Positions 24,008-33,283 are shown, counted from the first letter of the stretch. The stretch: DNA of 64,000 nt from an uncultured Collinsella sp. (GCA_900762355.1 CAAFGE010000024.1:1-64000), one strand, 5' to 3'. Program-made: numbers and translations. Notes: a model not told the origin generated them from the sequence alone.

Positions 24008-26335
24008 ATGGCGGATTCTCAGATCCATGTCGCGCTGGCGGGTAACCCCAACTGCGGCAAGACCACGCTTTTCAACCTGATCACCGGCGCCAACGGCTAC
24101 GTTGGCAACTGGCCCGGTGTCACGGTTGAGAAAAAGGAAGCCAAGCTCCTGAGCGACAAGAACGTTACCATCACGGACCTCCCCGGCATCTACTCGCTTT
24201 CCCCCTATAGCCCCGAGGAGCAGTGCTCGCGCGATTACCTCATGAGCGGCGAGCCCGATGTCGTCGTCCAGGTGGTCGACGCCACCAACTTGGAGCGCAA
24301 CCTGTACCTGGCGCTTCAGGTTATCGAGACCGGCCTGCCCGTGGTCGTCGCCCTCAACATGGCCGACTTGGTCGAGAAGAACGGCGACAAGATCGACACG
24401 GACAAGCTCTCCAAGAAGCTCGGCTGCCCGGTCATGATGATCTCGGCCCTTAAGAACAAGGGCATCAACGAGCTGTTCGAGCAGGTCAAGAAGTCCGCTG
24501 CTTCCAAGGGCCAGGTGCCGGAGCACAAGTTCGATTCCTCCATCGAGGACGTTCTGGACCACATCGAGAACAATCTGCCGGCGAGCGTTCCCGCCAACAA
24601 GCGTCGCTACTACGCCGTCAAGCTGTTCGAGCGCGACGCGGACGCCTGCAAGCTCATCAACCTCACTAAGGAGAAGGCCGCTCGCGTCGAGCAGCTGGTC
24701 GCCCAGTGCGAGCAGGATTGCGACGACGACGCCGAGTCCATCATCACCGGCGAGCGCTACGGCGTGATCGCCCACATCATCGACGAGTGCCTCACCAAGG
24801 CTCCGGCCAAGATGAGCACCTCCGAGAAGATCGACCGTGTGGTTACCAACCGTATCTTGGGCCTGCCGATCTTTGTGGTCATCATGTTCTGCGTGTACTA
24901 CATTGCCGTCTCTACCTTGGGCGGCACGGTGACCGACTTCACCAACGACCAGCTCTTTGGCACCGACGGTTGGTATGTGCTCGGCCAGGGCCGCGACGCC
25001 TACGACGCAGCTGTCGAGGCTGCGGGTGACGCCGCCGACTCGGTCGACCCGGCACAGTACGGCCCCTATGTTCCGGGTATTACCACCGTGGTGCACGATG
25101 CCCTTGTGGCGGGCGGCACCGAGGACGGTGGCCTGGTCGATTCGCTGGTCTGTGACGGTATCGTCGGCGGTCTGGGCGCCATCTTCGGCTTCGTGCCGCA
25201 GATGTTCCTGCTGTTCGTGATGCTGTCTTTCTTGGAGGACTGCGGCTACATGGCCCGCGTCGCCTTCATCATGGACCGCGTGTTCCGCCGCTTTGGCCTG
25301 TCCGGCAAGTCCTTTATCCCCATGCTCGTGTCCTCGGGCTGCGGCGTCCCCGGCGTCATGGCCACCAAGACCATCGAGAACGAGAAGGACCGCCGCATGA
25401 CGGTCATGACCACCACGTTTATTCCCTGTGGCGCCAAGCTGCCGATCATCGCTCTGCTCATGGGTTCCATCATCGGCGATTCTTCCACCACCGCCGCATG
25501 GATCAGCCCGCTGTTCTACTTCTTGGGCGTCTTTGCCGTCATCGCCTCGGGCCTCATGCTCAAGAAGACCAAGCTCTTCGCCGGTCGCCCGACGCCGTTC
25601 GTTATGGAGCTTCCCGCCTATCACTTCCCGGCAATCCGCTCTTGGGCGCTGCATGTATGGGAGCGCTGCTGGGCCTTTATCAAGAAGGCCGGCACGGTCA
25701 TCTTCGCGTCCACCGTCGTGGTTTGGTTCCTCTCCAACTTTGGTAGCTACAACGGTTCCTTCGGCTTCCTGCCTGCGATGGACGGCATCCCCGAGGAGTT
25801 TATGGACTACTCCGTGCTCGCCATGCTGGGCAACCTGGTCGCTTGGATCTTCGCCCCGCTCGGCTTTAGCACCTGGCAGGCCACCGCGCTGACTGTCTCT
25901 GGACTTGTCGCCAAGGAGAACGTCGTCGCCACCGCCGGCTCGCTGCTGTCCGTTGCCGACGCCGCCGAGACCGACCCGAGCCTGTGGACCGCGTTCGCCG
26001 GCATGTTCCCGACCATGGGTGCTTGCGTTGCCTTTGGCGCCTTTAACCTGCTGTGCGCCCCGTGCTTTGCCGCCATGGGCACTATCCGCAACCAGATGGA
26101 CTCCGGCAAGTGGACCGCGATTGCCATCGGCTACGAGTGCGCCTTTGCCTGGGTGATCGGCCTGTTCATCAACCAGTTCTACAACCTGCTTGTCCTTGGC
26201 CAGTTTGGTATTTGGACGGTTGTAGCCATCGTTCTGCTGGTTGCGATGCTCTTCCAGATCTTCCGTCCCATGCCCAAGCACGCTTGGACCGACGAGGACG
26301 AGACCAACACCGCTTCCGCTGCAGTTTCCGCTTAA
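24008..26335 (+). CDS. feoB: FeoB ferrous iron transporter
   Basis: Large membrane GTPase-coupled Fe(II) transporter (775 aa). The N-terminal G domain has G1 GNPNCGKTTLFN (about residues 12-23), the ferrous-transport signature GNWPGVTVEKKE, G3 DLPGIYSL (about 59-66) and G4 NMAD (about 118-121). A helical GDI-like region follows to about 270, then two Gate repeats with eight or so membrane segments, including the Cys-containing GCGVPG (about 440-445) and PCGAKLPI blocks, plus the C-terminal FNLLCAPC. Start ATG 24008 behind AAGAAGGA. It forms an operon with the two feoA genes and probably the small downstream protein. Confidence 0.96.
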   Translation: MADSQIHVALAGNPNCGKTTLFNLITGANGYVGNWPGVTVEKKEAKLLSDKNVTITDLPGIYSLSPYSPEEQCSRDYLMSGEPDVVVQVVDATNLERNLYLALQVIETGLPVVVALNMADLVEKNGDKIDTDKLSKKLGCPVMMISALKNKGINELFEQVKKSAASKGQVPEHKFDSSIEDVLDHIENNLPASVPANKRRYYAVKLFERDADACKLINLTKEKAARVEQLVAQCEQDCDDDAESIITGERYGVIAHIIDECLTKAPAKMSTSEKIDRVVTNRILGLPIFVVIMFCVYYIAVSTLGGTVTDFTNDQLFGTDGWYVLGQGRDAYDAAVEAAGDAADSVDPAQYGPYVPGITTVVHDALVAGGTEDGGLVDSLVCDGIVGGLGAIFGFVPQMFLLFVMLSFLEDCGYMARVAFIMDRVFRRFGLSGKSFIPMLVSSGCGVPGVMATKTIENEKDRRMTVMTTTFIPCGAKLPIIALLMGSIIGDSSTTAAWISPLFYFLGVFAVIASGLMLKKTKLFAGRPTPFVMELPAYHFPAIRSWALHVWERCWAFIKKAGTVIFASTVVVWFLSNFGSYNGSFGFLPAMDGIPEEFMDYSVLAMLGNLVAWIFAPLGFSTWQATALTVSGLVAKENVVATAGSLLSVADAAETDPSLWTAFAGMFPTMGACVAFGAFNLLCAPCFAAMGTIRNQMDSGKWTAIAIGYECAFAWVIGLFINQFYNLLVLGQFGIWTVVAIVLLVAMLFQIFRPMPKHAWTDEDETNTASAAVSA

Positions 26336-26364
26336 GTCCGAATAAGGATCAGCCCCTTTCCACG

Positions 26365-26397
26365 AGCCCGGGTGTCCCAGCGACACTCGGGCTTTTT
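26365..26397 (+). terminator. terminator after feoB
   Basis: AGCCCGGGTGTC (26365-26376) pairs with GACACTCGGGCT (26382-26393), one G-T pair, followed by T. Confidence 0.85.
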
Positions 26398-26510
26398 GGT
26401 GAGGGAGATGTGGCGTTTCCGCAGATAAAACCGACCAAAATATACCTGTCCCTTTTTGGCAGGTGGAGAATGGGGTAAAGTAAGTGATGGTTAACTAGAG
26501 GAGGCTTGCT

Positions 26511-26711
26511 ATGGCACCTATCGATATTGTTGTACTGGCTATTATCGGTATTGCGTTTGTCGCCGTGTGCGTGCGCATTTATCGCAAGGGCACCTGCGCC
26601 GACTGCGCTCAGGGCGGCGTTTGCACGGGACATTGTTCCAACAAAAAAACCTGCGCCGCACTTAAGGGCGTGGACAAAATTGCCGAAGACTTGGGCCGCG
26701 GTATCAAGTAA
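26511..26711 (+). CDS. FeoB-associated Cys-rich membrane protein
   Basis: 66-residue protein with one N-terminal membrane segment (about residues 5-23) followed by a short Cys-rich cytoplasmic part (CADCAQGGVCTGHCSNKKTC, about 29-48). This is the layout of the FeoB-associated family found behind feoB in Firmicutes and Actinobacteria, and its position here right after feoB supports the call. The cysteines may bind iron or another metal at the transporter exit. Start ATG 26511 behind AGAGGAGG. It has its own short leader after the feoB terminator. Confidence 0.85.
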   Translation: MAPIDIVVLAIIGIAFVAVCVRIYRKGTCADCAQGGVCTGHCSNKKTCAALKGVDKIAEDLGRGIK

Positions 26712-26723
26712 GGTCCGTCATCC

Positions 26724-26758
26724 AAGCGCCTCGCGAGCATCCGTTCGCGGGGCGCTTT
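26724..26758 (+). terminator. terminator after the FeoB-associated gene
   Basis: AAGCGCC..CGCGA (26724-26736) pairs with TCGCG..GGCGCTT (26745-26757). The T content downstream is modest. Confidence 0.65.
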
Positions 26759-26854
26759 GCACATTTGGGGGAGAGCGCGGCGAGTTGAAGAGTGATTTTG
26801 GGGTATCGTTACCTGTACTGTTAATTGGCAACTTATCTATAACGGAGTAACCCC

Positions 26855-27934
26855 ATGAGCGCTCGCGTAACCATGAAGGACATAGCCGCCGAGCTTGGCG
26901 TTTCCATCAATACCGTGCACAAGGCCCTGACGGGTAAGGCCGGCGTGAGCGAATCCGTGCGCTCCAAGGTGAATGCTAAGGCCGAGGCCATGGGTTACCA
27001 TCGCAATACGAGTGCCTCGAGCCTGCGCCGCAAGGATATCAACCTGGTGTTTTGCCTGCCCCGCGCATCGTGCGAGGGGGCGTACTTTTTCCGTTACCTT
27101 TGGGAAGGCTGCAACCGCTTTGAGCAGGAGGTCATCGACCGGGGCATTACGGTTGAGCGCGTTGAATTTGGCGTGGGTGGCTACGCCGATGCGCTCGAGC
27201 AGATCGATGAGCGTCTGCAGGTAGGCGAGAAGATTGATGGTCTGCTTGCCTATGTTCCGGGTGATGACCGCGCAACCGAGCTCTTGAGGCAGATTGCCGA
27301 GGCGGGCGTGACAATCGAGCTCGTAGACGGCGACCGCCCGCACCTCGATCGCCTGGGTGCCAGTCTGGCGGACTATTCCGCGGCGGGCAGTCTTATGGCG
27401 GAGCAGGCGGCAAATCTGGTCCACGCTTCTGGGGCTGATGCCCGCGTGCTCCTGTTGGCGGGCGACCCCTATACCGATTCACACTACCTGACCGCCCGCG
27501 CCTTTCATAATTACCTGCGCGAACACGATATTCCATGGCAGGTTGAGGACCTTGCCGGCGCCCATGCGCAAGTCAAACAGCTCGAGCGCGAGCTTGAGCA
27601 GCGCTTGAGTGCGCCGGATGCTCCCGAGCTCATCTGTAGCGTTTTTGCCGTTGGTTCCGAGGTGGTCGCCGACGCGCTTGTTTCAAGCGGCAAGGCCGGC
27701 AAGGTCATGGTAATCGGCAACGACCTGTTCCCCGAGAGCGCCTTGGCCTTGCGCCGTGGCATCTTTACCAATATTGTCTATAAGGACCCGGTGAGCCTGG
27801 CCTACCGTGGCGCCAAGACCTTGGGCGAGTATCTGCTGTGGGGTAAAACTCCGGCGGAGCCCGTGCAGAAGGGTGCTGTGGAGATGGTGTTTGCCAGCAA
27901 CGTCGACCGCTACTGCGAGCTTGCGGGAATTTAG
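26855..27934 (+). CDS. LacI family transcriptional regulator, candidate master of the pectin regulon
   Basis: 359-residue regulator. The N-terminal helix-turn-helix is VTMKDIAAELGVSINTVHKA (residues 5-24), followed by a hinge region with MGYHRN and a periplasmic-binding-like sugar domain (about 63-355). The recognition helix reads SINTVHKAL instead of the common TVSRAL, so its operator may differ from textbook LacI sites. It sits immediately upstream of uxaC, in front of which are two copies of the palindrome GGTGAACGTTCACC/GTGAACGTTCAC; a CG-centred palindrome of this size is what LacI members bind. The link to the operator is inferred. No such site lies before its own gene, so autoregulation is not supported. 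Start ATG 26855 behind ACGGAG. Confidence 0.85.
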   Translation: MSARVTMKDIAAELGVSINTVHKALTGKAGVSESVRSKVNAKAEAMGYHRNTSASSLRRKDINLVFCLPRASCEGAYFFRYLWEGCNRFEQEVIDRGITVERVEFGVGGYADALEQIDERLQVGEKIDGLLAYVPGDDRATELLRQIAEAGVTIELVDGDRPHLDRLGASLADYSAAGSLMAEQAANLVHASGADARVLLLAGDPYTDSHYLTARAFHNYLREHDIPWQVEDLAGAHAQVKQLERELEQRLSAPDAPELICSVFAVGSEVVADALVSSGKAGKVMVIGNDLFPESALALRRGIFTNIVYKDPVSLAYRGAKTLGEYLLWGKTPAEPVQKGAVEMVFASNVDRYCELAGI

Positions 27935-27974
27935 CCGTTTAGTCAGGTACCCCCTCTTGCGACGTTCATTTTTT

Positions 27975-28143
27975 GGAGTATTCAGCAATGGCGTGTCCCG
28001 AAAGAGGTTAGGACGACTGTTTTAAGTGCCCCCGATGGCGTAATTCGCCATCGGGGGCATTTATTTATGCCGATTGGGCGCAATATGAGTATCAGATAGG
28101 GCTTCGAAGACGGTGCGCGGTGCGCTCCGATGCTGAATACTCC
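27975..28143. repeat. 13-bp inverted repeat framing the lacI terminator
   Basis: GGAGTATTCAGCA (27975-27987) recurs exactly inverted at 28131-28143, with T-rich and A-rich flanks also matching. Between them lies the lacI terminator. It may be the stem of a miniature element or of a large nested hairpin. No gene is seen in 27935-28393 apart from this and the uxaC promoter sites. Confidence 0.6.
28027..28065 (+). terminator. terminator after lacI
   Basis: Perfect stem TGCCCCCGATGGCG/CGCCATCGGGGGCA (28027-28040, 28046-28059) followed by TTTATTTAT. Confidence 0.9.
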
Positions 28144-28250
28144 CAAAAATGCACGGCGGAACATGACCCACCTGGCCAAAGCGCTCAAGTTCGGTATTCG
28201 GGGACGCCTGCCAATTCGCAATACATACAAGTTACGGCTCCAGTAACCGT

Positions 28251-28341
28251 TGAACGGGCAAAATCGACCGTTCACCCCATGGTGGTTAGGTGAACGTTCA
28301 CCTTTTAAGTCGCAATGAATTAGTATAGTGAACGTTCACCT
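28251..28341 (+). promoter_or_regulatory. uxaC promoter region with two LacI-type operators and an upstream motif
   Basis: AGGTGAACGTTCACCT (28288-28303) is a perfect palindrome; AGTGAACGTTCACCT (28327-28341) is the second copy and begins directly after the -10-like TAGTAT (28321-28326), an ideal place for repression. Upstream, TGAACGG and CCGTTCA (28251-28274) form another inverted repeat with a 10-base AT-rich centre. Its second half recurs before the 33361 transporter gene. Confidence 0.75.
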
Positions 28342-28393
28342 AGAGGATAACGAGCGCATCGTGCGCCCGCTCCGCCAACAAAGGGGTTGTTTG

Positions 28394-29821
28394 ATGAAAA
28401 ACTTCATGGACGATCGGGATTTCCTGCTGAGCACCAAAACCGGTGAGGAGCTGTTCCACAACTTTGCCGAGGGCATGCCCATCGTTGACTACCACTGCCA
28501 CATTTCTCCCAAGGAGATCTGGGACGACAAACGTTTTGAGAACATCACCGAGGTTTGGCTGGGCGGTGACCACTACAAGTGGCGCCTGATGCGTGCCAAC
28601 GGCGTTGACGAGCGCTTCATTACCGGCGATGCCCCTGCTCGCGAGAAGTTCCAGAAGTGGGCCGAGACCCTGGGCCGTTGCGTGGGCAACCCCGTCTTTG
28701 AGTGGAGCCACCTGGAGCTTAAGCGTTACTTTGGCTACGAGGGCGTCCTGAACGGCAAAACCGCTCAGGAGGTCTGGGACCTTGCCAACGCCAAGCTCGC
28801 TGAGGCCAGCTTTACCTGCCGCAACCTGATCAAGCAGTCCAACGTCCGCATGATCTGCACTACCGACGACCCCGCCGACAGCTTTGAGTGGCACAAGAAG
28901 ATTGCCGCCGACGACAGTTTTGACGTTCAGGTCGTTCCCGCCATGCGCCCCGATGCCGCCCTGCGCATCGAGCGTGGCCAGGAGTTCGCCGACTACTGCA
29001 AGCATCTCTCCGAGGTTGCCGGCATTGAGATCAGCGACTTCGAGGGCATGAAGGCCGCCATCTCCAAGCGCTACGACGTTGCCCACGAGCTGGGCTGCCG
29101 CGCTTCCGACCACGCGCTCGACTACGTTATGTACGTTCCGGCTACCGCCGACGAGATCGAGACTATCTTTGCCAAGGGCCTTGCCGCCGAGCCGCTTACC
29201 GAGGACGAGGTCCTCAAGTACAAGACGGCCTTTATGCAGTTCGTCGCCGGCGAGTATGTCCGCCTTGGCTGGGCCATGCAGCTGCACTTTGGCTGCAAGC
29301 GTGACAACAACCGCGCTATGTTCGCCAAGCTCGGTCCCGACACCGGCTACGACTGCATCTCCAACTACACGCCGTCCGACCAGCTGGCCGATTTCCTCAA
29401 CTCCATCCAGGAGTCCACGGGTCTGCCCAAGACCATCCTGTATAGCCTGAACCCCATCGACAACACCATGATCGATACCGTGATGGGCTGCTTCCAGGAG
29501 GCTCCGACCGCCGGCAAGATCCAGAACGGCTCTGCCTGGTGGTTCAACGACAACGAGATCGGTATGCGCGAGCAGCTCACGGCTCTGGCTAACGAGGGCG
29601 TGTTGGGCAACTTTGTGGGCATGCTTACCGATTCCCGCTCCTTCCTGTCCTACCCGCGTCACGAGTACTTCCGTCGCGTGCTGTGCGGCGTGATCGGCGA
29701 GTGGGTCGAGCAGGGCAAGTATCCGGCCGACATGGAACTGCTGGGAGCCATCGTGCGCGACATCAGCTACAACAACGCGGTCCGCTACTTTGGCTTTGAC
29801 CTGGATACCGTCGAGGCTTAA
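28394..29821 (+). CDS. uxaC: uronate isomerase
   Basis: Amidohydrolase-fold enzyme converting D-galacturonate to D-tagaturonate (or glucuronate to fructuronate). Length 475 matches the family. The N-terminus shows the metal-binding VDYHCHISPKEI (about residues 26-37), and the core contains CTTDDPADSFEWH (about 155-167) and a C-terminal LTDSRSFLSYPRHEYFRR (about 416-433), all typical of UxaC. ATG 28394 follows AAGGGG; the frame extends further upstream across the operators, which excludes earlier starts. First gene of uxaC-uxaB-uxaA, under the GGTGAACGTTCACC operators. Confidence 0.95.
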   Translation: MKNFMDDRDFLLSTKTGEELFHNFAEGMPIVDYHCHISPKEIWDDKRFENITEVWLGGDHYKWRLMRANGVDERFITGDAPAREKFQKWAETLGRCVGNPVFEWSHLELKRYFGYEGVLNGKTAQEVWDLANAKLAEASFTCRNLIKQSNVRMICTTDDPADSFEWHKKIAADDSFDVQVVPAMRPDAALRIERGQEFADYCKHLSEVAGIEISDFEGMKAAISKRYDVAHELGCRASDHALDYVMYVPATADEIETIFAKGLAAEPLTEDEVLKYKTAFMQFVAGEYVRLGWAMQLHFGCKRDNNRAMFAKLGPDTGYDCISNYTPSDQLADFLNSIQESTGLPKTILYSLNPIDNTMIDTVMGCFQEAPTAGKIQNGSAWWFNDNEIGMREQLTALANEGVLGNFVGMLTDSRSFLSYPRHEYFRRVLCGVIGEWVEQGKYPADMELLGAIVRDISYNNAVRYFGFDLDTVEA

Positions 29822-29845
29822 ACCCGCATCGAATCACACCGAACT

Positions 29846-29882
29846 CGGGAGCGCCGTTGCCACACGCGGCGCCCCCGTTTTG
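29846..29882 (+). terminator. hairpin between uxaC and uxaB
   Basis: CGGGAGCGCCG (29846-29856) pairs with CGGCGCCCCCG (29867-29877), one mismatch, followed by TTTTGCCT. It may cause partial termination and so set the uxaC:uxaB ratio. Confidence 0.55.
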
Positions 29883-29917
29883 CCTGCACGCTAACAGCAA
29901 TCTAAGGAGAGACATCG

Positions 29918-31432
29918 ATGGAGAACATCAGCTACGAGACGCTCGAGAAGATCGGCTACAAGGGCTACCTGCTGCCCAAGGACGCGCCCGAGAAGGTTCT
30001 GCAGTTTGGCGAGGGCAATTTCCTGCGCGCCTTTGTCGACCGCTTCTTTGACATGGGCAACGAGGCAACCGGCTGGAACGGCAAGGTTGTCATGGTGCAG
30101 CCCATCAGCGGCGCCTTTGGCTTTGCCGACGGCATCAATGCCCAGGATGACCTGTACACCGTGCTGGTGCGCGGCAAGGAGAACGGCAACACGGTCGACG
30201 AGTCCCGTGTGATCAGCGCCTGCAGCCGCTGCCTCAATCCGTATCGTGAGGACGACTACCGCGCCATGATGGAGGTCGCCGTCTCCGACGATTTGGAGAT
30301 TATCGTCTCCAACACCACCGAGGCTGGCATTGCCTACGATCCGTCCTGCAAGGCCGACGACATGCCGCCCGCGAGCTTCCCCGCTAAGCTTGCCCAGGTG
30401 CTCCACACCCGCTGGGCCGCCGGCAAGCCGGGCGTCATCGTGCTCGCCTGCGAACTCATCGATCACAACGGCGAGGAGCTGCTGCGCATCATGAACCAGT
30501 ACGTGAGCGACTGGGGCTGGGAGGACGAGTTTGCGCAGTGGATCGCCAACGACTGCACCGTCTGCACCACGCTCGTCGACACTATCGTCCCCGGCCGCAT
30601 CCGCGACCCCAAGGAGGCCGCTGCCGTGGCCGAGCGCCTGGGCTACGAGGATCCCTTCCTGGCCGTGCGCGAGCCCTTCCAGATGTGGGGCATCCAGGGC
30701 GACGAGTCGCTTGCCGAGAAGCTTCCCTTCGTAAAGGCCGGCCTGCCGGGCGTCTTTGTGACCCCCGACGTCACCCCGTACAAGAAGCGCAAGGTCCGCA
30801 TCCTCAACGGTGCCCATACCGCCTTTGTCCCGGGTTCCTGGGTTGCCGGCTTTGACATCGTGCGCGACTGCATGCACGACGAGACCATTCGCGGCTTCAT
30901 GAACACCATGCTCTACGACGAGGTCATCCCGACGCTTGCCGCCGACCTTGATGTCGAGGACTGCAAGGCCTTTGCCGCTGCCGTCGAGAACCGCTTCGAT
31001 AACCCGTTTATCGATCACGCGCTGCTCTCCATCTGCCTCAACTCCACTGCCAAGTGGCGCGCCCGCGACCTGCCCACGCTCAAGGACTACGTTGCCGAGA
31101 CTGGCAACCTGCCCAAGTGCCTGTCCACGAGCCTGGCCACGCTCATCGCGTTCTACACGCAGGAGCTCGTTGCCCGCGAGGGCGACGGCCTGCACCTGCG
31201 TCGCGCCGACGGCACCGAGTACACCGCTCAGGACGACGCCTTCGTGCTCGATTTCTACGCCGCCCACGCCGGCGTCGACGATGCCGAGCTGGTGCACGAC
31301 GTGCTCACCAACGAGCAGATGTGGGGCGAGGACCTTACGCAGATTGCCGGCCTTGAGGAGTTTGTCGTCAGCACACTCGCCGTCGTGCGTGCCGAGGGCG
31401 CCAAGCAGGCCTTCGCCAACGCTCAGGCGTAA
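29918..31432 (+). CDS. uxaB: tagaturonate reductase (altronate oxidoreductase)
   Basis: Member of the mannitol dehydrogenase family of long-chain reductases, reducing D-tagaturonate to D-altronate with NADH. The Rossmann start VLQFGEGNFLRAFVDRF (about residues 28-44) and IISNTTEAGI-like block (IVSNTTEAGIAY, about 128-139) are typical; Lys in the VRILNGAHTAF segment (about 294-304) belongs to the catalytic site. Length 504 fits UxaB. Context between uxaC and uxaA makes tagaturonate rather than fructuronate the likely substrate. Start ATG 29918 behind AAGGAGAG. Confidence 0.93.
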   Translation: MENISYETLEKIGYKGYLLPKDAPEKVLQFGEGNFLRAFVDRFFDMGNEATGWNGKVVMVQPISGAFGFADGINAQDDLYTVLVRGKENGNTVDESRVISACSRCLNPYREDDYRAMMEVAVSDDLEIIVSNTTEAGIAYDPSCKADDMPPASFPAKLAQVLHTRWAAGKPGVIVLACELIDHNGEELLRIMNQYVSDWGWEDEFAQWIANDCTVCTTLVDTIVPGRIRDPKEAAAVAERLGYEDPFLAVREPFQMWGIQGDESLAEKLPFVKAGLPGVFVTPDVTPYKKRKVRILNGAHTAFVPGSWVAGFDIVRDCMHDETIRGFMNTMLYDEVIPTLAADLDVEDCKAFAAAVENRFDNPFIDHALLSICLNSTAKWRARDLPTLKDYVAETGNLPKCLSTSLATLIAFYTQELVAREGDGLHLRRADGTEYTAQDDAFVLDFYAAHAGVDDAELVHDVLTNEQMWGEDLTQIAGLEEFVVSTLAVVRAEGAKQAFANAQA

Positions 31433-31507
31433 ATTCCCGGTGCGGGCGCCAGACGGCTTGCCCGCGCCTCGACTTCTGCTCAACCTGTAGGGTTAGGACC
31501 ATTTGTA

Positions 31508-32992
31508 ATGAACACTATCCAGATCAATCCGGCCGATAACGTGATCGTCGCGCTGTCGCCGCTTGCCAAGGGTGCCGCCGTAACGGTTCCCGGCGCGGGT
31601 GAGGTCGTTGCCGTGGAGGATATCCCGCAGGGCCACAAGATGGCCGTGCGCTCCATTGCGGCTGGCGAGGACGTTATCAAATACGGTCTTCCTATCGGCC
31701 ACGTGACGGAGGACATCCAGCCCGGCCAGTGGCTGCACACGCATAACGTCAAGACCAACCTTTCGGGCGAGGTCGAGTACGTTTACAATCCGACGCATCC
31801 GGTCGTTGAGCCGGTTGAGCCCGAGACCTTTATGGGCTTCCGTCGCGCCGACGGCCGCGCCGCCACGCGCAACGAGCTGTGGATCATCCCCACGGTCGGC
31901 TGCGTCAACGAGGTCGCACGTGCCATGTGCGAGCAGGCTCAGGATCTGGTCGAGGGTTCGCTGGAGGGCGTCTATTACTTTCCGCATCCGTTTGGCTGCT
32001 CGCAGACCGGCGCCGACCATGCCCAGACCCGTCGCCTGCTGGTAGCGCTCTCGCGTCACGCAAACGCTGCGGGCGTGCTGTTCCTGTCGCTCGGCTGCGA
32101 GAACTGCACGCATCAGCAGGTGCTCGACGAGCTGGGCGAGTACGATCACGAGCGCGTTCGCTTCCTTACCTGCCAAGATGTTGCCGACGAGCAGGTCGAA
32201 GGCCACAAGATTCTGTCTGAGCTGGCCGACCTGGCCAAGCAGGCCAAGCGTGAGCCCATTCCGGCCTCCGAGCTGGTCATTGGCCTTAAGTGCGGTGGCT
32301 CTGACGGTCTTTCGGGCATTACCGCCAACCCCACGATCGGTCGCGTGAGCGATATGCTCGTCGCCCGCGGTGGCACGTCGGTGCTCACCGAGGTCCCCGA
32401 GATGTTTGGCGCCGAGAGCATTCTGCTCGATCGCTGCGAGGACGAGCAGGTGTTTAACGCCGCCTCCGACATGCTCAACGGCTTTAAGGATTACTTTATT
32501 AGCCATGGCGAGGTCGTCTACGAGAACCCGAGCCCCGGCAACAAGGATGGCGGCATCACCACACTCGAGGACAAGAGCTGCGGCTGCGTGCAAAAGGGCG
32601 GATCTGCCCCCATCGTCGACGTGCTGCCGTACGCCGGTCAGGCTACCAAGCATGGTCTGAACATGTTGTGCGGTCCGGGCAACGACATGGTATCCACCAC
32701 GGCCCTGACGGCTGCCGGCTGCCACGTGATCCTGTTCTCGACCGGCCGCGGCACGCCGTTTGGTGCGCCGGCGCCTACGCTCAAGGTGTTCACCAACCAG
32801 CGTCTGTGCGACCACAAGGCCAACTGGATGGACTTTAATGCCGGCGTGATTGCCACGGGTGAGCGCACGCTCGACGAGACTGCCCGCGACCTGTACCAGC
32901 TGGTGCTGGAGACGGCGAGCGGTAAGCTCACGAGTGCCGAGCGCCGTGGCTGTCACGAGATCAGTATCTGGAAGGACGGCGTCTGCCTGTAG
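31508..32992 (+). CDS. uxaA: altronate dehydratase
   Basis: Dehydrates D-altronate to 2-keto-3-deoxygluconate, completing the galacturonate branch. The N-terminal SAF domain (about residues 1-95) and the C-terminal UxaA domain (about 105-494) are both present, with RADGRAATRNELWI (about 111-124), FPHPFGCSQTG (about 158-168), LGCENC (about 197-202), KCGGSDGLSGITANP (about 262-276) and DKSCGCVQKGG (about 356-366). The cysteines probably hold the iron needed by this dehydratase. Length 494 is standard. Start ATG 31508; the site is weak (TAGGACC). It is the last gene of uxaCBA. Confidence 0.95.
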   Translation: MNTIQINPADNVIVALSPLAKGAAVTVPGAGEVVAVEDIPQGHKMAVRSIAAGEDVIKYGLPIGHVTEDIQPGQWLHTHNVKTNLSGEVEYVYNPTHPVVEPVEPETFMGFRRADGRAATRNELWIIPTVGCVNEVARAMCEQAQDLVEGSLEGVYYFPHPFGCSQTGADHAQTRRLLVALSRHANAAGVLFLSLGCENCTHQQVLDELGEYDHERVRFLTCQDVADEQVEGHKILSELADLAKQAKREPIPASELVIGLKCGGSDGLSGITANPTIGRVSDMLVARGGTSVLTEVPEMFGAESILLDRCEDEQVFNAASDMLNGFKDYFISHGEVVYENPSPGNKDGGITTLEDKSCGCVQKGGSAPIVDVLPYAGQATKHGLNMLCGPGNDMVSTTALTAAGCHVILFSTGRGTPFGAPAPTLKVFTNQRLCDHKANWMDFNAGVIATGERTLDETARDLYQLVLETASGKLTSAERRGCHEISIWKDGVCL

Positions 32993-33027
32993 TGGCAAAC
33001 AAGTCCGTATAGGGCGCTATTGACCAT

Positions 33028-33060
33028 GGCCCCGTCGGGAGTGTTCCCGGCGGGGCCATG
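33028..33060 (+). terminator. terminator after uxaA
   Basis: GGCCCCGTCGGGA (33028-33040) pairs with TCCCGGCGGGGCC (33044-33056). There is no strong T tract. Confidence 0.6.
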
Positions 33061-33113
33061 TTGTCCCGTTCGTTCAAACGCGTTTTTCGGAGGCACGGGG
33101 GGGGCGAAACAAT

Positions 33114-33283
33114 AAACGTTCACCTAATTGCTCAAAATCTAAACCCACTCAATGCCCCTGTAATCGAGATTGTTTTGAGCTATATGCCCGTTCAACGGCA
33201 AAAAACGACCGTTCAAGGATAATATACAAGTGAACGTTCACCTATCATAAGCAATCGCGCATAATCTAGCTAAACGTTCACCC
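33114..33283 (+). promoter_or_regulatory. operator array upstream of the GPH transporter gene
   Basis: Three CG-centred sites of the pectin regulon: TAAACGTTCACCT (33114-33126), AGTGAACGTTCACCT (33229-33243, strongest) and TAAACGTTCACCC (33271-33283). At 33188-33216 the second motif seen before uxaC recurs (CCGTTCAA twice around ACGGCAAAAAACGA). Spacings of 115 and 42 bases would allow looping between sites. Otherwise nothing is seen in 32993-33360. Confidence 0.7.

Noticed and set aside
26511..26711. Reading the small Cys-rich frame as spurious
   Set aside because: It has a strong ribosome site, a membrane segment plus Cys cluster, and the exact genomic position of the FeoB-associated family, so it was kept as a gene.
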